A DNA stretch of 64,000 nt, from assembly GCA_964493505.1 (NCBI GenBank), contig CAZBNP010000001.1:62001-126000 (forward strand). Direction: 5' to 3'. The stretch is from Chryseosolibacter sp964493505. GTDB lineage: Bacteria > Bacteroidota > Bacteroidia > Cytophagales > Cyclobacteriaceae. Shown here piece after piece: positions 17,221-24,768 of this stretch (position 1 is the stretch's first letter; each line of letters begins with the position of its first letter). Below the pieces are notes generated by a model, which made no database searches, was not told the origin of the DNA, and worked only from the letters and a program-made list of their open reading frames with translations. A program made the position numbers and the translations under genes.

Positions 17221-18030
17221 TTACTGCATCGGAGTCACCGGAGTGGAAAAGCTCGCGCCAGACAGATTGCCAGGTCTTTTTTTTTTAAGTTGCCTGAAAA
17301 GATTACGCGGTCTGTAATACAGCAGGGCAAGGGCGACGAGAACTGTGTTCAGCACACTGATCCGTGTAAAATCGCGGAAGGGCCTGAAATGAGATACCCG
17401 TTTGTCTTTTTCCGCATAGTAAACCTTTACAGGAACTTCCGTGATCGGGATGCCCTCCCAGGCCGAACGGACAAGAACTTCTATTTCAAACTCGAATTTG
17501 TTTGTTACAAAGCGAATTCCGTGCAATTCCTTCACCGGATATAACCGGTATCCGCTTTGCGTATCCTTCAGCCTTAACCCGGTCTCGACCTCAAACCAGA
17601 AATTCGAAAATTTACGCCCGAAGTTGCTTTTCCCCGGCACCGCCATTTGATTCATATTGCGAACACCCATGATGATCGACCCCTCATTCCCCTCCAGCAC
17701 CTTGAGAAACCTCGGAAGGTCGCTCGCAAAGTGTTGTCCGTCAGAATCGATACTGATCGCAAAACGATAACCCAGCGAGTAAGCCATTGCCAATCCCTGC
17801 CTGAGCGCATAACCTTTGCCGCGATTCTGCGGATAACTCACGATCTCCAACGCCTGGAACTCCGAAAGAATACCGGAGGTATGATCGGTCGACCCGTCGT
17901 TGATGACAATGATTTGTTCTGTGTATTCCGCGAGGTCGTTCAAAAGCGGCGCCAGCGTAGCAGCGTTGTTGTACGTCGGTACAATAACACAAATTCCCTT
18001 ATCTCTGAATATTGCTTTGTAGTCAGTCAC
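17221..18030 (-). CDS. GT2 family glycosyltransferase of the pigment cluster
   Basis: A 269-residue family 2 glycosyltransferase: nucleotide-sugar binding start VIVPTYNNAATL, VINDGSTD, and the metal motif DSD at 95-97 (IDSDGQH). It resembles dolichyl-phosphate-mannose-synthase-like members. The last 19 or so residues after the lysine run (RPGNLSGASF onward) look unrelated to the family and come from reading past an A10 tract in the wrong phase. With one extra base there, the frame joins DUF2062 and gives a 389-residue protein. The start overlaps the dehydratase gene by 8 bases. In aryl-polyene clusters this enzyme is thought to glycosylate or lipid-link the product, which is unproven here. 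Confidence 0.87.
   Translation of the reverse strand: MTDYKAIFRDKGICVIVPTYNNAATLAPLLNDLAEYTEQIIVINDGSTDHTSGILSEFQALEIVSYPQNRGKGYALRQGLAMAYSLGYRFAISIDSDGQHFASDLPRFLKVLEGNEGSIIMGVRNMNQMAVPGKSNFGRKFSNFWFEVETGLRLKDTQSGYRLYPVKELHGIRFVTNKFEFEIEVLVRSAWEGIPITEVPVKVYYAEKDKRVSHFRPFRDFTRISVLNTVLVALALLYYRPRNLFRQLKKKRPGNLSGASFSTPVTPMQ
17277..17286 (-). other. A10 homopolymer, candidate slippage site
   Basis: Ten consecutive A in the sense strand of the GT2 gene. In the genomic frame the codons are AAA AAA AAA AGA and a stop follows 18 codons later. Adding one A, or a -1 ribosomal slip on A-AAA-AAA, gives AAG ACC TGG and continues without a stop through DUF2062 to 16862. The span 16862-18030 is 1169 bases, so one extra base makes exactly 390 codons. 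Whether this is programmed slippage, a mutation or a sequencing error cannot be decided from the sequence. Confidence 0.7.
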
Positions 18031-18394
18031 GATTCACGATAAACTTGCCGCTGAATTTAAAATAAGTAATTGCCGCATCGGTCAGGGTCGCTTTTGTTTG
18101 ATAGTCATGATCTTCTTTGCTGTAATGGATAACTACCCTCACCCTGGCTGTTTTCCGGGGATTGATCACAGCCAGGAATTTGACATTGTCAGCGGCAGCC
18201 AGCCTAAGCGATGTATTCTCTTCCTGCTCAAGGATCTCTTTTACGATCTGGATCATACAAACGCCCGGAACCACAGGATTACCCGGAAAATGACCCATAA
18301 AGATCGGATGTTCTTTCTGAAAGTCAATCACCGCGCGAATATTGCCCTGGCCGGATTGGCGTTGAGTGACGGAAAAGAAGTCATTACTCAGCAT
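18023..18394 (-). CDS. FabZ-like 3-hydroxyacyl-ACP dehydratase
   Basis: A 123-residue hotdog-fold protein. The segment GHFPGNPVVPGV, with His35 as the presumed catalytic base, is the FabZ/FabA-like active-site motif. It should remove water from the 3-hydroxyacyl-ACP intermediates made by the FabG at 28829-29554 and so create the conjugated double bonds. The usual Glu/Asp of FabZ is not obvious: the expected region reads VCMIQIVKE, so Gln or Glu in that helix may serve. Overlaps of 8-11 bases with both neighbours place it firmly in the operon. A second hotdog protein lies at 25914-26333; the two may act on different chain lengths. Confidence 0.83.
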   Translation of the reverse strand: MLSNDFFSVTQRQSGQGNIRAVIDFQKEHPIFMGHFPGNPVVPGVCMIQIVKEILEQEENTSLRLAAADNVKFLAVINPRKTARVRVVIHYSKEDHDYQTKATLTDAAITYFKFSGKFIVNRD

Positions 18395-18998
18395 ATCCGT
18401 TCATTTTTTTCAATACGGTCTCCATTCTGAACGTGTGATGAGTAATAACCGCCCCATCTGCATCGAACATAATGGACACCATCCTTTTGCGATTTGATGA
18501 TCGTTCGAGTCTGATCAGCGTCCGGCAATTGGCGTCGGTCACCATATAGACTCCCTCCTTACGGGAAGTCACACCAAAATAGCGCTCGTCGTCCCGCCGC
18601 CACGCTCCGGTCTTTCCGTGAAACGGCAACCCCAACAACAAAGCAAAATCCTGTTCCAACGTCTTTATTACCGGCTGCCGGTCCAGTTGCGAAATAACGT
18701 GCTTAACACTGAACCGCCCGTCGGGCAGGAATTCAAAATCAAAGAATTTGAATCCCGACTGGTTGGTAAATACCACCCGAACAGAGGAATCAGCCATCGT
18801 CTTAATGAGCATAAGCCCGCTGATATGCTTTCCGACAACGTGGACACTAGCCTGGTACCATGTCGTCGTTTCCGGGGTCCCGGGCCTTAGCTTTTCGACA
18901 CAATGTTGGTCGGACGCAATCGGCACCATGTCCCTGAAATAATTGGAACAAGCCGAAAAAGCCAGCAGAAGAGCGCTAAAAAGAAAATATCTCATCAT
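18384..18998 (-). CDS. lipoprotein of the pigment cluster, function unknown
   Basis: A 204-residue protein with a signal sequence and lipobox FSACS, lipidated Cys near residue 17. The rest is beta-rich (VRVVFTNQSGFKFFDFEFLPDG) without recognised catalytic motifs. By position (next to LolA, between it and the dehydratase) it matches the DUF3261-type lipoprotein of proteobacterial aryl-polyene clusters, thought to help place the product in the outer membrane; I infer the same here. The ATG at 18998 is chosen; the frame also has a TTG one codon earlier and an ATG one codon later. It overlaps lolA by 23 bases and the dehydratase by 11. Confidence 0.7.
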   Translation of the reverse strand: MMRYFLFSALLLAFSACSNYFRDMVPIASDQHCVEKLRPGTPETTTWYQASVHVVGKHISGLMLIKTMADSSVRVVFTNQSGFKFFDFEFLPDGRFSVKHVISQLDRQPVIKTLEQDFALLLGLPFHGKTGAWRRDDERYFGVTSRKEGVYMVTDANCRTLIRLERSSNRKRMVSIMFDADGAVITHHTFRMETVLKKMNGYAE

Positions 18999-19611
18999 CA
19001 ACCAGCCCGTTGACTACCTTGTTTGAAAGCCTGATCAGCGTCTTATCACCCAACGACTCATTGAGTTCAATTGCAGCAGGCGTTCCCGTCGTTTTATCGA
19101 TCGTCAGAACTATGGTGCTAAGAAAGTCCTTCATTGATCTGTCGAGCGGCGTCATTTCCAACAGCCATGCCTTGTCGCTTTCATAAGCAACAGCGGTGAA
19201 GTCCTTGCTTTGAAAGATTGAGCCCCTGATACAGTCGACCATGACCCGGTTGATCTGTTGGAAGACCCTGGAGGAAGCGGTGTTGAAATTTGTTTCTTTG
19301 GTTTCATCCCGAACCGACATTCTTTCGCCGTTGATGATCACGCGATAAACGAAAGGCGCGGTGTAATCCATGCGAACTTTGTCTTCGCTCTTGTACCATA
19401 GTTTTCCCCGTGAGATCATCGTTTCAGTCAAAGCCGACAGCGTCTTTTCCTGCGTAAAGTCGCCGGTGATCGAACTGATCTTCGACGAGGCTTCTTCGAA
19501 TTGCGTCCTGAAAGCATGCTGGTCTGAAACCTGACGAAAGCCCGGATATTTCTCCTGCGGCGCGCCTGTCAGAAAGAACAATGTAAAAAGAAAGGTCACT
19601 GTTTTACCCAT
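18976..19611 (-). CDS. LolA-like outer-membrane carrier protein
   Basis: A 211-residue protein with an N-terminal hydrophobic signal sequence (residues 4-17) and the LolA-type fold pattern: ITGDFTQEKTLSALTETMISRGKLWYKSEDKVRMDYTAP and later beta strands (LLEMTPLDRS, IVLTIDKTTG). LolA chaperones lipoproteins through the periplasm. Cluster-encoded copies are proposed to carry the polyene lipid from the MMPL exporter to the outer membrane. The adjacent lipoprotein gene (23-base overlap) could act as the receptor, as LolB does for LolA; this pairing is inferred. The first gene upstream is the polysaccharide deacetylase, 28 bases away. Confidence 0.8.
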   Translation of the reverse strand: MGKTVTFLFTLFFLTGAPQEKYPGFRQVSDQHAFRTQFEEASSKISSITGDFTQEKTLSALTETMISRGKLWYKSEDKVRMDYTAPFVYRVIINGERMSVRDETKETNFNTASSRVFQQINRVMVDCIRGSIFQSKDFTAVAYESDKAWLLEMTPLDRSMKDFLSTIVLTIDKTTGTPAAIELNESLGDKTLIRLSNKVVNGLVDDEIFSF

Positions 19612-19639
19612 AGCAACAATTGTGATGATTTAGTACTCT

Positions 19640-20407
19640 CTACCGGTAAGCGTTTTCATTCAACAACTCATCCAGGCGAACAAGTTCCAGTCCCTGGTTG
19701 CGCACATGCTCGATAAACGCCGGCAATATGGCAATTGTACTTTCGCAATAATCGTGAAACAACACGATATCACCAGGCTTCAGTCCGTTGGTCACGCGTT
19801 TATACAACCTCGCCGCGTCGTGAATAATTGTATCGAAGGAGCGCACGCTCCAGCCAACGGTAAGGAAGTCGCCTTCCGTCGCCGCTGAGGCAATCATTGG
19901 ATTGGTTACACCATAGGGCGGTCGGAAAAATCGAGGTCGTCGGTTCAGTATATTCCCTATCACTTCATTCGTCCGCACTAGTTCTTCAAGCACTTTCGCG
20001 CGCGATTGAAATCCGAACGAAGGCCTGTGGTAATAAGAATGGTTTCCGATGAGATGACCATTCCTGTCTATCTCCTTCAAAAGATCCGGTTGCGCCACTG
20101 CGCGATCGCCGATGCAGAAAAATGTTGCCTTGACATTATTCCGGGCGAGGATCTCCAATACCCTCTGCGTACTGCCCACGGGCCCATCGTCGAAAGTGAT
20201 TGCTATGGCTCCGGTGCTCTCTCCGCGCGAACTCACATTCATATAAAATTCCCAGGAAAGCAGGAACGACCCAAGACAGCAGGCATCCATATACACCAGC
20301 AGCAAGGCCGCATACCAGATCCAGCTGATATTACTGTACACATCCCATGCCAGGAGAGCCGCGAGCAACAGAGCGCATATCCAATTCAGCCACTGATAGC
20401 GCGTCAT
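19640..20407 (-). CDS. polysaccharide deacetylase (NodB-like) with membrane anchor
   Basis: A 255-residue protein with one or two N-terminal membrane helices (about 8-20 and 30-52) followed by a NodB domain. TFDDGP at 71-76 supplies the base and metal aspartates, His123 and His127 (HSYYH) the other metal ligands, and RPPYG at 162-166 the substrate groove. All expected motifs are intact. It should remove N- or O-acetyl groups from a sugar, possibly on a glycolipid linked to the GT2 enzyme in the same operon (inference). The ATG at 20407 overlaps the stop of the chain-length-factor gene as ATGA; an upstream in-frame start at 20440 would overlap by 37 bases and is less likely. Confidence 0.85.
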   Translation of the reverse strand: MTRYQWLNWICALLLAALLAWDVYSNISWIWYAALLLVYMDACCLGSFLLSWEFYMNVSSRGESTGAIAITFDDGPVGSTQRVLEILARNNVKATFFCIGDRAVAQPDLLKEIDRNGHLIGNHSYYHRPSFGFQSRAKVLEELVRTNEVIGNILNRRPRFFRPPYGVTNPMIASAATEGDFLTVGWSVRSFDTIIHDAARLYKRVTNGLKPGDIVLFHDYCESTIAILPAFIEHVRNQGLELVRLDELLNENAYR

Positions 20408-21447
20408 GATCTCAACAGGATAAACGAATGATATTTCCAAAAATAGGAATTATGAATCAAAACATTCCGGACTGTGCGCCTCGTATCTTTCTTAAGAATT
20501 ACCGGGGGAACATGTTTGTTTCTCAGTATTTCAACACCCAGTGCGGTGGCAAAAGAAGAAGAAACGCAGTACTCACCACACAAGTGTTTAAAGGCGCCAA
20601 TCGAGCTTGTCGCAAAGCTCTCTCCCATCCAGCTTTCATGGCCACCGTCGATAACTCCCGACAACACCAGGTCAATATCGTCGGTTGTGATATCATTCTC
20701 CCCAAGCAGCACCTCGACTTCCCTGTGGATTCTGTCCATGTCGGGACGGTACAGGGTCTTTACTGCCGCGATACGCGGTTCTTCCGTGTCGCCCGACGAG
20801 ACTACCAGCGCACAGGCCCCCTCACCCGCGACCATGCCGCGTTCGTCAACTTCCGGCATTGGAAGCGAGCCCCCCGCGGTCGGCCGGTATTTTCCGAATC
20901 TCTTATGTATCGAATAGCTCGCGTCGGTCGTCTCATCTGCCGCAACCACCAGGAGACTCTGGTGAGGCTTTTCGCGAAGCTGGATCATGGCATCCATCAA
21001 GGCATGCTCAAATGAGAATCCCAACTGCGTATAGGTCTGGTTGTACCCGCGACATTGCAACGCCAGCGCAATTTGCGACCCGATCGTATTGTGCGTCGAC
21101 TGCATAAAAGGTGTTGGATTCAGCGCCGTTTCGTTTCTTTCAAAAATCTGACGCAGAAACGTGCCGGTATCTTCCAGGCAGCCGTAGCCCGTTCCCGTAA
21201 TAATGCCATCGGGGTTGCTGACGCCGGCATCGAGCAACGCTATTGTAGCGGCGCCGGAGCCCATCTTCAATATGCGGCTCGCTCTCCGCAGGGCCTGTGG
21301 CGTAAACCACTGTGAATAGTCCGGCTCGATCGCGTGCAGGCGATCTCCTCTGGATTCAACCGGCACGTCGAGAATCCTCTCCTGGTTCCATTCCTGCGGC
21401 GAAATCACACCCACACCTTTTACCACAACAGAATTACGCATAGGCAT
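20404..21447 (-). CDS. ketosynthase-like chain-length factor (no active-site Cys)
   Basis: A 347-residue thiolase-fold protein related to beta-ketoacyl-ACP synthases. The segment that should hold the nucleophilic Cys reads YTQLGFSFEHAL instead of TACASG, so the cysteine is missing. The His motifs are also changed: GVIDGGHESW stands where HGTGT is expected. This is the pattern of a chain-length factor that pairs with the complete ketosynthase encoded directly upstream (21434-22633, overlapping by 14 bases), as in the KS:CLF heterodimers known from aryl-polyene pathways. The ATG at 21447 is chosen; another at 21441 is equally possible, and the further upstream TTG is unlikely. Confidence 0.8.
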   Translation of the reverse strand: MPMRNSVVVKGVGVISPQEWNQERILDVPVESRGDRLHAIEPDYSQWFTPQALRRASRILKMGSGAATIALLDAGVSNPDGIITGTGYGCLEDTGTFLRQIFERNETALNPTPFMQSTHNTIGSQIALALQCRGYNQTYTQLGFSFEHALMDAMIQLREKPHQSLLVVAADETTDASYSIHKRFGKYRPTAGGSLPMPEVDERGMVAGEGACALVVSSGDTEEPRIAAVKTLYRPDMDRIHREVEVLLGENDITTDDIDLVLSGVIDGGHESWMGESFATSSIGAFKHLCGEYCVSSSFATALGVEILRNKHVPPVILKKDTRRTVRNVLIHNSYFWKYHSFILLRS

Positions 21448-22633
21448 AGGGTTGGGATAAAACAATTGACGAGGAGTTACCGCCGAAGCCGAATGAATTA
21501 CTCATCACGTGCATTACTTTCCGCTTTTCAAACCGCGTCACCGGTGTCATGTTAACCTCCGGGATGGGTTTCGCAAACCGCAGATTGGAGAACACGCATT
21601 GGTTTGCCAGCGCCATCACTGCGAACACCGCTTCTATTCCTCCGCTGGCACCCAGCGTATGACCTGTGAATGACTTTGTAGAACTCAGCGAAGGGAGTTT
21701 ATCTCCAAACAACCTGCGGACCGCGGTGCCTTCAGACAAATCGTTGTTTAACGTACCGGTTCCGTGCAGGTTGATATAGTCAATATCTTTACATTCCAAT
21801 CCCGCCGAAACCAGCGCCTCTCCCATCGCCGCGTACGAGCCCCTTCCCTCCGGCGACGATGCCGTTTGATGAAAGGCATCGTTAGTATTGGCGAATCCCG
21901 ACACCACCGCTAATGATTCCAGGCTCTCTTCTTTCAATACCCGGTCAGAAACCAGCACCACATAGCCCGCGCCTTCCCCGAGGTTGAGCCCATTGCGATC
22001 GGCGTCGAAGGGCCTGCACGGGGCATCGTCGAGGATCATCAGGCTTTTAAAGCCATTGATCGTAAACCTCGTCAGCGCGTCGGTCCCACCCGCCACTACC
22101 ACATCGAGCATGCCCGCTCTTATCAGGCGAGTGCCGTGAATGATAGCATTTGCCGAAGACGAGCACGCAGTATTGATTGTCGTGATAAAGTCCGTGATGC
22201 CCAGGTGCTCAGCGATAACTTCTGTAGTAGCTCCACATGCGTGGTGAGCGATGTCGGCGAGATCGCCGCCAGACGGATCACGCATAAATTCAGGAAAGAA
22301 ATTTTCGGTCCGATCCATTCCGCCAACGGTCGTGGCAGAGATAAGACCCGTTCGCCATCCTTCTATACCGGAAAGCCCGCTTGTTTTGATCGCTTCGCGT
22401 GCCGCCTGCAAACCCAGCAAGATCGTTCGCGACAGAGGTTTCGGAAGACTCAATCGTTCGGCCAACGCCTGATTAGTTTGCGTCACCTCGCCCACCGGCA
22501 AAACATCCTTATAGACCGAGTCGATCAGCGCCAATGGCCTGATACCCGCTCTGTCACCCAGCAGGCTTGCGTAGCATTCAGTATTGGAGCTTCCAATTGA
22601 ACAAATAACGCCCGTCCCTGCTATGTGAACCAC
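21434..22633 (-). CDS. beta-ketoacyl-ACP synthase, complete active site
   Basis: A 399-residue FabF-type condensing enzyme. The triad is present: Cys157 in NTACSSSA, His290 in HGTGT, His325 in GHTLGASG. It elongates the ACP-bound polyene, probably with the downstream chain-length factor as a heterodimer. The frame begins with GTG (22633), 10 bases after the ACP stop; no better ATG is present before conserved sequence begins (VHIAGTGVICSIG). It follows the ACP at 22644-22901, so carrier and condensing enzyme are made together. Confidence 0.9.
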   Translation of the reverse strand: MVHIAGTGVICSIGSSNTECYASLLGDRAGIRPLALIDSVYKDVLPVGEVTQTNQALAERLSLPKPLSRTILLGLQAAREAIKTSGLSGIEGWRTGLISATTVGGMDRTENFFPEFMRDPSGGDLADIAHHACGATTEVIAEHLGITDFITTINTACSSSANAIIHGTRLIRAGMLDVVVAGGTDALTRFTINGFKSLMILDDAPCRPFDADRNGLNLGEGAGYVVLVSDRVLKEESLESLAVVSGFANTNDAFHQTASSPEGRGSYAAMGEALVSAGLECKDIDYINLHGTGTLNNDLSEGTAVRRLFGDKLPSLSSTKSFTGHTLGASGGIEAVFAVMALANQCVFSNLRFAKPIPEVNMTPVTRFEKRKVMHVMSNSFGFGGNSSSIVLSQPYAYA

Positions 22634-22643
22634 GGTGTCGAAG

Positions 22644-22901
22644 TTAGGTAGTCTGACTGGCTATAATATACTCCGCCATAGAGCGAACCGATTTGAATAT
22701 CTTTGGTCCATCCTGCGCATTTGCGATCTTCGTGTTATGCTTTTGATTCAGCAGCACAATCAACTCCAGCGCATCAATTGAGTCGAGTCCCAGGCCCTCC
22801 ACGAAAAGCGGCTGGTCGTCTCCAATATCCTCAGGCTTAAGGTGTCTGAGGTTAAGTACTTCGATGATCTGACTCTTCAGATCCGTCATCAACTGTTCCA
22901 T
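22644..22901 (-). CDS. acyl carrier protein (first of two in cluster)
   Basis: An 85-residue acyl carrier protein. The phosphopantetheine serine is Ser41 in LGLDSIDALEL. Four-helix ACP pattern, with QIIEVLNL in helix 1 and MAEYII in the last helix. The ATG at 22901 is preferred; a TTG two codons upstream would overlap the stop of the KS-like gene. It carries polyketide intermediates for the adjacent ketosynthase pair. The motif differs from the second ACP (ELDSLDYIDL at 27219-27476), which suggests that the two serve different partners, for example starter loading and elongation; which does which is not shown. Confidence 0.9.
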   Translation of the reverse strand: MEQLMTDLKSQIIEVLNLRHLKPEDIGDDQPLFVEGLGLDSIDALELIVLLNQKHNTKIANAQDGPKIFKSVRSMAEYIIASQTT

Positions 22902-22903
22902 GT

Positions 22904-23506
22904 TCAAGAGTTGTAAATCTTCAGCAATTCAATTTCATTGTGATCCACGGCCGCCGGCTGTGGCTCCTTTTCAACAAGGTACAACAACACGTCGTATCCG
23001 GCATCCGCCACCTCCACCCATCCGCCGATACACGCCTTCATTCCGGACGACTGCAGCATCAGTTCAATATAATCGCAAAGAAAAAACGCGTCAAACCGGG
23101 GTCTGACAAAGAAAGCATTTTCCCCTTTCAATTTATGACGTATGCAGACCTCACCTGTCACGATGTTCGGCAAGGTGTAAACAAACAGCGACGGGCTGGG
23201 CGATGTATTTACCGACGCATTGAAATTCACATCAGCGTCGTGGCTTCCGTTCGCGTTACTAAATACCACCGCGACATCGTCTGACGTATAACGCGCAAGC
23301 GCCCCATCCGCCAGCAAGATCTCCGACGCAAGATAGCCCAGTTTACATTGATTGTCCATCTTGTAAAATCTCGGATACGACAATCTCAGTCGCTCATACA
23401 GAGCATCTGCAAACTCAGCGGGCAGGGCATCGGAGACGTGCTCTACGCCGTTTGCCGAAATCGCATTTCCGTGCCGCAACACGCAGTATCGTGTAATGCA
23501 ACTCAT
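22904..23506 (-). CDS. ketosynthase-N-terminal-like protein, no catalytic residues
   Basis: A 200-residue protein with weak but recognisable similarity to the N-terminal half of ketosynthases (the ketoacyl-synt_2 type): VAVVFSNANGSHDAD followed by SPSLFVYTLPNIVTGEVCIRHKLKGENAFFV, matching the SPxxFxxTxPN and GxIai...LkGpN landmarks. It ends before a second thiolase half, and has no Cys-His-His set. Not an enzyme on this evidence; likely a structural or regulatory partner of a condensing enzyme. The start overlaps the halogenase-like gene as ATGA. Similar short proteins occur in other aryl-polyene clusters. Confidence 0.68.
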   Translation of the reverse strand: MSCITRYCVLRHGNAISANGVEHVSDALPAEFADALYERLRLSYPRFYKMDNQCKLGYLASEILLADGALARYTSDDVAVVFSNANGSHDADVNFNASVNTSPSPSLFVYTLPNIVTGEVCIRHKLKGENAFFVRPRFDAFFLCDYIELMLQSSGMKACIGGWVEVADAGYDVLLYLVEKEPQPAAVDHNEIELLKIYNS

Positions 23507-24762
23507 ATATCCTTACCCAACCCGGCTTTCGAACGGGCATCGATCCGTTTCACCAGATTATCCAGCGCGCGACGGGGTTCTTTCACAAAAGGATTTGTTT
23601 TATCCCACACATATCCCGCCAGTACAGAAGTAATCTGACGCTTGATCTCCGGGTCGGGATCGCGGGCAAAGAAAACCTTTTCGAGCGTTCCATCATACCA
23701 CGCCTCCACAAACACCCTGAAGGTAGCAATACCCTGTTCAAGCACACTTGTGTATTCCGACTCCCAGTCAACTTCCGCTCCCTGCAATTTCTTTATCACC
23801 AGTTTGCTGGCCACGTGCGCAGAAACTGCCGCGAACATAACCCCCGACGAAAACACAGGATCGAGGAACTCGGTAACGTTACCCGTCAGCACATACCCTT
23901 TGCCGTAGAACCTTTGCGTGGTTGTAGACCACGATTCAAGCTTCCGCGGTTCGAAGATAAAGCGGGTATCGGCAAAACGCGCGTTGAGGAAAGGCATCCC
24001 GGCGATGAGCGTCCTGAATTGCTGCGACAGATCACCTTCAAATGCCGTGAAAAACTCCGGACTGCCCACGAATCCCACCGACGTATTGCCATTGGAGAAC
24101 GGGATCACCCACACCCACACACCCGGAGCGTAGACCACAATAATGATTCGATCAGGTTCATCAAATTTCGATCGGTGTTCGTCTGTTACGTGTGCGAAAA
24201 TAGCTTTGCGCTGCTGAAGCCGCGAAGGCTGGTCCAGTTTAAACAGGCGCGGCACAACCCTTCCATACCCACTGGCATCAACGATAAACCCGGCTTCTAT
24301 CTGCTCCTGCGATCCATCGCTCTTTTGTACGGTCGTCACAGACCTTTCGTCGTCGAGCATCTGAATGTCGGTGACTGCCGTTTGGTAGTCGACAGGAACG
24401 TTTGATTTCTCCAGCTCAGCCGCGAGCGTATGATCGAATTCCGCACGGGGCACCTGCCATGTCCAGCTCCATCCTTTGGTAAATTGATCCTCGAAGTCAT
24501 AGTCAACAACCTCATTGTTGCCACGAACGAATTTTGCTCCCGACTTTTCCTGAAATTTCTTTTGGTGCAACGCGTCAAGCATACCGGCCTCCTCAAGCAC
24601 TTCCATACATCGCGGCAGGAGACTTTCTCCAATTACAAACCGGGGAAACTTTTCGCGTTCCACAACTCTTACACCAAGACCCGAGCGGGCAATAAGTGCA
24701 GCGGAAAGGCTACCCGCAGGTCCGGCGCCGATGACAAGTACATCTGTTTTCGTTTTCTTCAT
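23503..24762 (-). CDS. halogenase-like FAD-dependent oxidoreductase
   Basis: A 419-residue flavoprotein of the tryptophan-halogenase/geranylgeranyl-reductase superfamily. FAD is bound by VIGAGPAGS (11-19) and by the GNVTEFLDPVFSSG segment. Two features point to a halogenase: WVWVIP at 216-221 fits the WxWxIP motif that marks flavin-dependent halogenases, and Lys73 in FQEKSGAKF sits where the catalytic lysine is expected. It also has GESLLP near 45. A chlorinated or brominated aryl ring is known from some flexirubins and xanthomonadins. A ring hydroxylase cannot be excluded. It overlaps the KS-like gene as ATGA. Confidence 0.75.
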   Translation of the reverse strand: MKKTKTDVLVIGAGPAGSLSAALIARSGLGVRVVEREKFPRFVIGESLLPRCMEVLEEAGMLDALHQKKFQEKSGAKFVRGNNEVVDYDFEDQFTKGWSWTWQVPRAEFDHTLAAELEKSNVPVDYQTAVTDIQMLDDERSVTTVQKSDGSQEQIEAGFIVDASGYGRVVPRLFKLDQPSRLQQRKAIFAHVTDEHRSKFDEPDRIIIVVYAPGVWVWVIPFSNGNTSVGFVGSPEFFTAFEGDLSQQFRTLIAGMPFLNARFADTRFIFEPRKLESWSTTTQRFYGKGYVLTGNVTEFLDPVFSSGVMFAAVSAHVASKLVIKKLQGAEVDWESEYTSVLEQGIATFRVFVEAWYDGTLEKVFFARDPDPEIKRQITSVLAGYVWDKTNPFVKEPRRALDNLVKRIDARSKAGLGKDI

Positions 24763-24768
24763 GATATA

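Noticed and set aside
20404..21447. Reading the smaller ketosynthase as a pseudogene
   Set aside because: The frame is intact, coupled to its neighbours, and the missing cysteine is the normal state of a chain-length factor.
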